From an uncultured Rickettsiales bacterium (GTDB lineage Bacteria; Pseudomonadota; Alphaproteobacteria; Rickettsiales; UBA1997): DNA of 12,574 nt. The stretch's first letter is position 1, and each line of letters begins with the position of its first letter. Shown here piece after piece: positions 6,445 to 12,574 of this stretch. Below the pieces are notes generated by a model. That model worked only from the letters and a program-made list of their open reading frames with translations. It ran no database searches and had not been told where the DNA came from. The position numbers were made by a program, and so were the translations under genes. The stretch lies in contig CATOLK010000023.1 of assembly GCA_951801155.1 (NCBI GenBank), positions 1-12,574 of the forward strand, in the 5' to 3' direction.

Positions 6445-7204
6445 CTAAGTTTGAATATTGTTTTTATCAAAAAATCTTTTATTTTTAGATTTTAATATAA
6501 AAGTAAGGAAATAAACTTATTCTATTGTAATTTCAATAAAAACAAGTTTAAAGTGATAAAAAAATTTATTTATAATTATTAATTTATCATTTGATTAGAT
6601 TATTTATTAAAGCAAAAAAAATCTTAAGGGGTTTAAAACCCCTTAGTATGAGTAAAAAATGGTAATTAGTACTTTGAATATTAAAATTTTTCAACCTAAT
6701 AAGTATATTTTATATTTTTTTAATTACTTTAATATTATTAAACATCCTGTATAAAAAACTTTCTACAAAAAACAAATATCATAAAAAAAACAAGAATTTT
6801 TAATAGGAAGCGTATTAAGATACGTTTCTGCTATTAAAAATATAAAAAGTTTAAAGTATTTTTAAGTAAGATTTGGAATTTTGTGTAAAATTATATTTTA
6901 ATTATCTTTAATGTTATTAATAAACATGTTATTTTTTATATAAATAATCTAATATATAAATAAATTATCATATTAATTTTCATTACCTTGCAACTAATTG
7001 AAAAACTACTTTATTTTTTAATTGTAACTGGTTTAGTGGCATTAATGCTATTAAGGGGTTATAAATAATAAAATCAATAAGAGTTTTTTTATTTTTTGTC
7101 CTAATATTTATTTATACTAAAAAAATTTATAATAAATACACTGATTGTTTTAATAATATTTAAAGGCACCGCCCACTTACACATCAAATAAGTATTATTC
7201 ATAT
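6445..7204. other. Non-coding region with isolated hairpins, no convincing gene
   Basis: No ORF of normal size on either strand. A strong hairpin lies at 6797-6840: arms TTTTTAATAG/CTATTAAAAA plus inner GAAGCGTA/TACGTTTC (one G-T pair), a 2-base bulge and a 6-base loop. On the minus strand it is followed by TTCTTG and a T-run, so it could be a minus-strand terminator or part of an RNA. The stretch at 6988-7068 could encode a 26-residue hydrophobic peptide from a TTG codon, but it has no ribosome binding site. TTAAGGGGTT occurs at 6624-6633 and again at 7051-7060. The region may be a decayed gene or host a small RNA. Confidence 0.45.
6614..6645 (-). terminator. Rho-independent terminator, minus strand, with no gene upstream
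   Basis: A 7-bp stem TAAGGGG/CCCCTTA (6625-6631 with 6639-6645) and its A/T loop are followed, on the minus strand only, by eight consecutive T (6621-6614). It is by far the most G+C-rich stem of the non-coding stretch. On the plus strand no T-run follows. No minus-strand gene is found within 1 kb to the right. Confidence 0.55.
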
Positions 7205-7217
7205 TTTTTTATTATTA

Positions 7218-7337
7218 TTTATTCTTTAATTTCCCCTTATTTGTGTCATTCCAGATTATAATTTCTTGATAAACTTGTTTATTCTTTAATTTTCAATTAT
7301 TTATGTCATTCCAAATTAGAATTTCTTAATAAACTTG
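7218..7337. repeat. 60-bp tandem direct duplication of palindromic-element arm, copies B and C
   Basis: 7218-7277 and 7278-7337 are two head-to-tail copies of a 60-bp unit (TTTATTCTTTAATTT, then TTAT..GTCATTCCA, ATTTCTT, ATAAACTTG) differing at about ten positions. The unit matches one arm of the palindromic family also seen at 41-155 and 7548-7649. Confidence 0.8.
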
Positions 7338-7365
7338 TTTATTTAGAAATTCTTAATGTGGAATC
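7307..7365. repeat. Palindromic repeat element, hairpin of copy C
   Basis: The arms at 7307-7328 and 7344-7365 are inverted repeats (ATTCCAAATTAGAATTTCT against ATTCCACATTAAGAATTTCT, one mismatch and one indel) around a 15-base centre. It overlaps the second tandem unit, which supplies the left arm. Confidence 0.7.
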
Positions 7366-7470
7366 CAGAAATTAAAAAATATCAAATATGGAAAAATATT
7401 TTAAAGATTTTTTATATTATAGGATGTAGAAAAATTATTAATATATTTTTTTGTGTTAAAGTAATTTATT

Positions 7471-7534
7471 TCTGGATTCCAGATCAACAATTTCTAAGCA
7501 ATAAATCGCTAAGAAATTGTACTCTGGAATGACA
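7471..7534. repeat. Palindromic repeat element, copy D
   Basis: The left arm TCTGGATTCCAGATCAACAA (7471-7490) continues into TTTCTAAGC. It pairs imperfectly with the right arm GCTAAGAAATTGTACTCTGG (7508-7527), which is followed by AATGACA. The ends ATTCCAGA...TCTGGAAT are the same core motif as copies A and C, but the interior differs from copies A and E. Confidence 0.65.
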
Positions 7535-7570
7535 GGAGAGTTTTTATTATTATTTATTCTTTAATTTTCA

Positions 7571-7649
7571 ATTATTTATGTCATTTAAAATTAGATTTCC
7601 TAGTAAGACAAACTTACAAAAAAATCTAATTTTAAATGACATAAATAAT
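7571..7649. repeat. Palindromic repeat element, copy E (perfect 28-bp arms)
   Basis: The arms 7571-7598 and 7622-7649 are exact reverse complements over 28 bp. A 23-base centre has an inner pair GTAAG/CTTAC. The left flank (7548-7570) matches the tandem unit at 7218, and the centre (CTAGTAAGA.AA.CTTA) matches copy A 7.5 kb away. A short minus-strand ORF over this stretch is a by-product of the palindrome. Confidence 0.8.
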
Positions 7650-7799
7650 AGAAGATCAACAAAATAAACATAAATAATAAAAATATTAAATAAAAAAAAT
7701 ATAATATTAGATAATTTTAATCTTATCAATAAGTTAAATTTTTTAAAAAACATATAATATATATAAATATAAAAATTTTTCCAAAAAATGCCGAACTAG

Positions 7800-7836
7800 T
7801 ATAATAATTATTATTGCATTTGCAAAAATAATTATT
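7800..7836 (+). promoter_or_regulatory. Hairpin/operator upstream of the 1308-residue protein gene
   Basis: A 16-bp inverted repeat with one mismatch, AATAATTATTATTGCA (7803-7818) against TGCAAAAATAATTATT (7821-7836), has a 2-base centre. A TATAAT (7800-7805) overlaps its left edge, with no good -35 box. It ends 34 bp before the start codon. It could be an operator overlapping the promoter or a leader hairpin. Confidence 0.45.
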
Positions 7837-7870
7837 TATATTATTCTCATAAAAATTTTACGGAGAAATC

Positions 7871-10800
7871 ATGGACGAAAAAATAAAAGAAAATATAAAA
7901 TCTTCTATAACAAGAATTTATGGTGGATATATACCAAATAATATTTTGGATAAAATAGTTTCTGAATTAGAAAAAAATAAAAAATTTATCGAAAATAAAA
8001 AAACGGCAATTAGTAATAAAAATCTAGATAAATATGATGAAAAAGCTTGGTTATATGAATTAAGTAAGGGTAATTTTGGAGAATATTTAAGTGAGGAAAC
8101 TTTAAAAGAATTTTTGCTTGAATTACCAGAAGAAAAAATAAAAAATATAAAAACTGAAGGAATTTCTAAAGAAATTTTTAAGAGAATTATAGAAGATGAT
8201 AATATAGATTTTGATAAAAAACAAAAAATTTTTACATCAGTAAAATATACAGCTATATTTAATGATTTTATAAATGATAAAAAAACTATTGAAAAAATTA
8301 TACTAGAAATTATTCCCTATAATAAACTTAAAGATACAAAAACAAACAAAATTTCACATTTTTTAGAATATATCGTAGAAAATATAAAAAATAATCCAAA
8401 CGAAGAAGAAAAACAAAAAGGTATTGAAAGATTAAAAAAATTAGATTTTAATGGTTTAGATAAGTTATCAAACATTGATTATACGGGATTTGATGAATTT
8501 AAAAATATAGATAATGTAAAATTTATATTAAAAATTCTTCCTCCAGAAAAAATTAAAAAAATTAATGCTGGAGAAATTGACATTAATATTTTAAAAGAAC
8601 TTTGGAATGAAGCAAATGGAAAAAAAGGGAATCAAGAATTAAAAAAAATACTGAATTTAATGAATTATAAAGATTTTTTTAATAATATTTCTGAGTTAGA
8701 AGATGCTAAATTTATGCTGGAAAATGTAGTAACAGATGATATACTAAAATATAGTAATATAATAAATTTAATTAGTGATCATGATATGTATACAAGAAAA
8801 CATATAATTAATGACAAAATTAAAACATTAATAAATGATGATTTTTTTATAAATAAAATAGGTTTATTCGATTATAATACATTGTATATTAAAGATATTT
8901 TAAATAAATTAAAAGAATATGAAGAAGAAGTATTAATAAAATTTTTATTACATTTAAGTAAAGAAAATCTTCAAAAATTTTTACCAAATATAGAAGATGA
9001 AAAAATTATCAAAGAAGTAATATTAAACACAAATGAAATAATTCCATTTGATGCTATTGAGCCTAAATTATTTAGAAAATTATTATTGGAATCTGATGAT
9101 AATATTTTAAATAAAATAAAATCTTTTGATTATTCTGTTGATTGTGATATTAAAAAAATACTTTTTAATAATAAAAAATTTCCAAAACGGAATAAAAAAC
9201 TTCTATCAATTATAGGAGAAGAAAAAATTAAAACTTTTTCTAATAAAAATATTAATGCATTATTAACAAGTAGGGATTTTAAAGATTTAATAGATGATAA
9301 TTTAAAGCAAAATTTGAAAAAAAATCTAGCTCTAAGAAGTTTTGAAAGTAATTTTGAAGATTTTTATATAGTAACTAAATCTATATCTTCTGAAGAATTT
9401 TTAGAAATATTTTTAGAATATACAAAAAATAAAACTGAAGAAGAAATTAATAAAATTGATTTATCAGATTATAAATATAATGACGAAATAAATAGGAAAA
9501 TTATACAAGAGATTTTAATGCAAAGTCCTGAAAAATTACCTAAATTTAATATTGAATTACTTTCAAGTGAAGATTTATATTCTCTTATAGAAACAGAAAA
9601 AATAAAATCAGAAAATATTTCAATAGCGCAAGAAAGTAAATTATCTTTTTTAGATAGTAATGATAAGTTTAATACTATACAAGAAATAATACAAAATAAT
9701 AATTTATTTTTAGAAAATGGAGAATTTAATCTTGAAACACTTGAAAAATTAAGTAAATTCATGACAGAATCAGAAATATCTTCATTTACTGAATTTTATT
9801 GTGAAAATAAAAGAATTGAATTCAATGAAGAAAAATTGAGAGAATCATTAAAAGATTTCGATATAGAAAGTGATTTGGTGAGATTAATTTATAATAATTA
9901 TTCTAAAAGAAATAAATCTTTAGAAAAAGAGGGAAATAAAAACGGATATTTACTTAATAGGCAAGAAAATTTATATTCTTTATTAAAAGTATTAAGAAAT
10001 AAATATAAAAAAAGATTGTTTAAATTAGAACAAACTGGAAATTTAGAAGAAATAGAAAGTATAAAGGGAGAATTAAAAGAAAATATAGAACAATTGACAA
10101 TACGCATAAAACAGTTAGAAAAATATAAAGATAAAAATGGAATGGCTTCACTTTGTGAAAAGAAAGAAGAAAAAGAAATATTAAATTTTGTGACAAAGCA
10201 ATATTGCAACGAAGTTTTAAGAAGAACACTTATAGATTATCATAGAAGAATAAAACCATTTATAGACAAATATTTTGAAGGTAAATCAGAAGAAATGACA
10301 AAAGAAATTGGAAATTCATTAGGAATTTTATTTAATTATAAATCTTCAAATTATGATAAATTAGAGGCGCAAAAACAACTTAAAAAATACTTAGATATGA
10401 TTGGATATAAATATAAAGAAACAATTGGGGAAGAATTTATCTCTGGTGAATATATAATGTTATCCTCTATATGTTCTGCTAATAATTTAAATGATTTAAA
10501 TTCAGCTTTATATTCATATGTAAATGATAGAATTACTAATGATCAATTAAGTCAACAAACTATTAAAGATGCTAACTCTGGAATAAGTGATCCAGTATTT
10601 TATAGAGGATTTAATACTAAAGATAACGAAGGGAAAGAAAATATTATAAATAATTTTATGATAAATCCAATAGCAAGATCAGGAAGAGTAAATTACACTA
10701 ATTGGGATATGACAAGTAATAAAAGTAATATAAATAGTCATTGCAGTTCAGAAGATGGTGAATCAGCCGTTGGATCTTACACATCATTTTCTACTGATGC

Positions 10801-11797
10801 TAAGGTATCTATGGGTATTACACCACCTCCGGGGTTTGCTGGAAGTGTATATTATGGTACTTCCTTTTCTTGTGTTTATTGTATTCCGGAAAGCTTACGT
10901 AAACAATTTTTTAATACCCTAGATCCATTATCAGAAGTTAATGGTTATAACGTACCAATTGAATATAGAATTTTTACTATTGTCTTTAACAATAATAATT
11001 CGATGCGACCAAATAATGAAATAAAAGATGTCAGGTTCTGTGAAAAAATGGATTTTGTAACTTTTAGATTAAAAAAAGATTATGAGGTTAATGGTGTAGT
11101 TTATAGACAAAATCAATTAATAACACAAGATCAATTAAAAAATATTATAATATCTATGGGAAGAAAAAATTTACCAGAATTTTTACATAATTGTTTAAGT
11201 ATTGAAAGATCATTTGATAAATTTAAGTTATTGGGAGAAGATGAAGAGAGAATATATAAAAATGAACAAAATATGTTAAAAACCCTAGAAATAGAACAAA
11301 GATTAAATAATATAAGAAATTCTTTAATAAAAGAAGATAAGGATTTAGATAAAAATGATTTAGAAACGGAAGTAGAATATAAAGATTTAGATGAGATAGC
11401 ACAAAACTTATCTAGCAACTTGGATAGACTAAATAGTAAAGAAAAATCAGAAAATTTAACTGTTGAAGAAATTAATTCAATCGAAGATCCAATGGAGGCT
11501 TACAATAAAATAATAGTTCCAGCTTTAGAAGGAATTAATAATATAAATATAAATATTAATTCAATTACTGCTATATTTAAAACTGATGCTTCTATTTACA
11601 AAAATACTTTAAGAAACGATTTAAAAAATTTTATGAATAATTTACCAGAAGAAAATCGAGAAAAGCTTAAAAATAATTTATCAAAAGAAGGTATTAAAGA
11701 AAAATTAAATGAAGTAAGTGAAAAATCTGGCATAAAATTAGGAGATGTATTATTAAAAGACCTAAATAAAGAAAAAGTTATGGTTAGAAGAACATAA
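7871..11797 (+). CDS. Giant helical-repeat protein with ADP-ribosyltransferase-like domain, putative effector
   Basis: A 1308-residue protein of unknown family with no signal peptide or membrane segment. GGAG (7862-7865), 5 bp before the ATG, fixes the start. Residues about 60-670 are a run of degenerate helical repeats of the type LLELPEEKIKNI-x-IS-x-hhKxI (near 82, 148, 219, 359, 446 and 548). Residues about 700-770 are a charged coiled coil. At 905-1065 the composition changes: fewer Lys, more Gly, Ser, Pro and Cys. Here VFYRGF (Arg912), YTSFSTD (970-976) and NEIKDVRF (1049-1056) follow the order of the R, STS and ExE motifs of Arg-Ser-Glu ADP-ribosyltransferases. The third motif is not canonical (Asp1053 where Glu is expected), so activity is uncertain. 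Residues 1130-1308 are helical again, ending in basic VMVRRT. Repeat array plus possible toxin-like domain suggests a secreted host-directed effector, but this is inference. Confidence 0.7.
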   Translation: MDEKIKENIKSSITRIYGGYIPNNILDKIVSELEKNKKFIENKKTAISNKNLDKYDEKAWLYELSKGNFGEYLSEETLKEFLLELPEEKIKNIKTEGISKEIFKRIIEDDNIDFDKKQKIFTSVKYTAIFNDFINDKKTIEKIILEIIPYNKLKDTKTNKISHFLEYIVENIKNNPNEEEKQKGIERLKKLDFNGLDKLSNIDYTGFDEFKNIDNVKFILKILPPEKIKKINAGEIDINILKELWNEANGKKGNQELKKILNLMNYKDFFNNISELEDAKFMLENVVTDDILKYSNIINLISDHDMYTRKHIINDKIKTLINDDFFINKIGLFDYNTLYIKDILNKLKEYEEEVLIKFLLHLSKENLQKFLPNIEDEKIIKEVILNTNEIIPFDAIEPKLFRKLLLESDDNILNKIKSFDYSVDCDIKKILFNNKKFPKRNKKLLSIIGEEKIKTFSNKNINALLTSRDFKDLIDDNLKQNLKKNLALRSFESNFEDFYIVTKSISSEEFLEIFLEYTKNKTEEEINKIDLSDYKYNDEINRKIIQEILMQSPEKLPKFNIELLSSEDLYSLIETEKIKSENISIAQESKLSFLDSNDKFNTIQEIIQNNNLFLENGEFNLETLEKLSKFMTESEISSFTEFYCENKRIEFNEEKLRESLKDFDIESDLVRLIYNNYSKRNKSLEKEGNKNGYLLNRQENLYSLLKVLRNKYKKRLFKLEQTGNLEEIESIKGELKENIEQLTIRIKQLEKYKDKNGMASLCEKKEEKEILNFVTKQYCNEVLRRTLIDYHRRIKPFIDKYFEGKSEEMTKEIGNSLGILFNYKSSNYDKLEAQKQLKKYLDMIGYKYKETIGEEFISGEYIMLSSICSANNLNDLNSALYSYVNDRITNDQLSQQTIKDANSGISDPVFYRGFNTKDNEGKENIINNFMINPIARSGRVNYTNWDMTSNKSNINSHCSSEDGESAVGSYTSFSTDAKVSMGITPPPGFAGSVYYGTSFSCVYCIPESLRKQFFNTLDPLSEVNGYNVPIEYRIFTIVFNNNNSMRPNNEIKDVRFCEKMDFVTFRLKKDYEVNGVVYRQNQLITQDQLKNIIISMGRKNLPEFLHNCLSIERSFDKFKLLGEDEERIYKNEQNMLKTLEIEQRLNNIRNSLIKEDKDLDKNDLETEVEYKDLDEIAQNLSSNLDRLNSKEKSENLTVEEINSIEDPMEAYNKIIVPALEGINNINININSITAIFKTDASIYKNTLRNDLKNFMNNLPEENREKLKNNLSKEGIKEKLNEVSEKSGIKLGDVLLKDLNKEKVMVRRT

Positions 11798-11834
11798 ATA
11801 AAGGATAAGTTATAATTAAAAGATAAGTTTTAAT

Positions 11835-11876
11835 ATATGATATTAATCCATTGATTAATATCATATTAAGTTTTTT
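11835..11876 (+). terminator. Rho-independent terminator of the 1308-residue protein gene
   Basis: A perfect 14-bp stem ATATGATATTAATC (11835-11848) / GATTAATATCATAT (11853-11866) with loop CATT, then TAAG and TTTTTT. It starts 37 bp after the stop codon. It may also serve as a weak stop for the facing pseudogene. Confidence 0.75.
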
Positions 11877-11900
11877 ATATTTTCTATATTTAATTACTTT

Positions 11901-12276
11901 TTACCAAAAAAACTCTACTAGTTTTTTTGTTATTTTTTCTGCATATTCTTGCACATAATAGGTTTGAATATAAGTAAACCTAGGAATCAAATATAATTCT
12001 TTATCTTTTGTTCCAGTTGCCTTTTTAAAAGCATCTTTTAACATATATATAGAATTTGCCTCTTCTCCAGCTATTAATAGCAAAGATTTATCTATGTAGT
12101 TTTTATAGCTGGCAGCTTTTATATTAACTTTTCAATCTTCATTTGTTGTTATAGTTTCTTCACAAACTAAACCAAATTGATTTTTTTGTTTTTTATTTTA
12201 TTGTTACCTTCTTTCCAAAAAATAATGTTATTACTAAAGATAATATAGTTAAAATTGTTTTTATTTTTATATCCAT
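11901..12276 (-). pseudogene. Decayed exported alpha/beta hydrolase (YcjY / dienelactone-hydrolase-like)
   Basis: Remains of an enzyme of roughly 300 residues. The 5' end is recognisable: AGGAG (12287-12283) 6 bp before an ATG at 12276, then a signal-like segment (MDIKIKTILTILSLVITLFF) that stops at a TAA ending at 12193. The 3' end (12083-11901) is in another frame and matches the C-terminus of this hydrolase family as I recall it: LLLIAGEEANS, then KELYLIP, then the tail up to KKLVEFF. Between them are a frameshift and an in-frame TGA (12134-12132) where a Trp would fit. Only about 125 codons remain, so the core with the nucleophile serine is deleted. Two key positions are also changed: Asn where GEKAD has Asp, and Tyr where the family's ATH has the catalytic His. 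The gene is non-functional; the family call is moderately sure. Confidence 0.65.
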
Positions 12277-12287
12277 ATGAAGCTCCT

Positions 12288-12574
12288 AATTAATAAAAAT
12301 TGTCAATATAATTTGAAAATTTAAAAATAAAATATATATATAATATTTATAATTTTTTATTTCCTCATTTTTATTATATTCACTATTTTCTTGATTTTTT
12401 ACAGCTTACGATATCTATATAAAAACTATAAAAAAGGTTTTTTGTTATCTGCATATATTCACTATTTAAATAATAAATTTTTAATAAAAAATTATACAAA
12501 AAAAATTAAATTAATAGATCTCCTGCATAAAACTATTCTTATTTTCTATATATATTTAATAATTTTATTTTTTA
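12288..12574. other. A+T-rich non-coding end of the window
   Basis: No ORF of note on either strand. A minus-strand TTGACA (12306-12301) lies 24 bp before the pseudogene start, too close for a standard -35 box. Nothing else is supported. Confidence 0.45.

Noticed and set aside
6471..6493. Terminator hairpin after the glutamine-rich gene
   Set aside because: A 7-bp A+T-rich stem with no following T-run; insufficient.
7113..7184. Minus-strand 27-residue ORF starting MCKWAVP over a small G+C-rich patch (7165-7174)
   Set aside because: No ribosome binding site and no recognisable similarity; too short to support as a gene.
7205..7660. CRISPR array
   Set aside because: The repeats are palindromic and of unequal spacing, with no short identical repeats separated by unique spacers, and no cas genes are present.
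7568..7753. Minus-strand 61-residue ORF
   Set aside because: It spans palindromic element E and its flank; composition is Phe/Leu/Ile noise and there is no ribosome binding site.
9469..11418. Minus-strand ORFs inside the 1308-residue gene (9469-9762, 9898-10209, 10020-10229, 11131-11418)
   Set aside because: Antisense shadows of a long gene; no motifs, and two of them overlap each other.
12132..12134. TGA read as tryptophan (recoded genome), which would extend the hydrolase fragment
   Set aside because: Tryptophan is TGG throughout the intact genes, birA ends at TGA, and the hydrolase also has a frameshift and lost catalytic residues.

Overview
This is an extremely A+T-rich window with long non-coding gaps, palindromic repeats and at least one decayed gene. 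That combination suggests a host-associated bacterium with a reduced genome. I infer an alphaproteobacterium of the Rickettsiales (or Holosporales) type. The best evidence is the C-terminal half of TilS, which as I recall it closely resembles rickettsial TilS (a YGCI block, then YRE, IWDNRF, TH and TLPVV). The palindromic elements built around GTCATTCCAG / CTGGAATGAC are also common in those genomes. The standard genetic code fits, because tryptophans are encoded by TGG throughout. Taxonomy is an inference and needs a homology search.

Layout. Positions 1-462 are non-coding and hold an imperfect palindromic element (about 41-155), a perfect 36-bp palindrome (279-314) and a possible promoter. 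A family-2-like glycosyltransferase (463-1356, +) converges on a minus-strand pair. That pair is a receiver-like single-domain protein (2778-3128) followed 24 bp later by a secreted transglutaminase-like protein with an intact Cys-His-Asp triad (1383-2753). After a divergent 370-bp gap comes a tight plus-strand operon: a 66-residue membrane protein (3499-3699), tRNA-Ile lysidine synthetase tilS (3706-4974) and biotin protein ligase birA (4983-5669), with gaps of 6 and 8 bp.

The second half is accessory in character. A 163-residue protein that is 29% glutamine (5953-6444) stands alone between long non-coding stretches. The 1.4 kb after it (6445-7870) has no convincing gene. It carries a minus-strand terminator with no gene to terminate, a strong isolated hairpin, a 60-bp tandem duplication and three more palindromic elements. 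Next is a 1308-residue protein (7871-11797) with its own ribosome binding site, an upstream hairpin and a good downstream terminator. It has a long array of degenerate helical repeats, a coiled coil and a domain that recalls ADP-ribosyltransferases, so it is my best candidate for an undescribed effector. The window ends with the wreck of an exported alpha/beta hydrolase (11901-12276, minus), which has a frameshift, stops, a core deletion and lost catalytic residues.

Only the housekeeping operon (tilS: isoleucine tRNA decoding; birA: biotinylation of carboxylases) and the transglutaminase pair form evident functional groups. The Q-rich and 1308-residue genes look like lineage-specific single-gene units.
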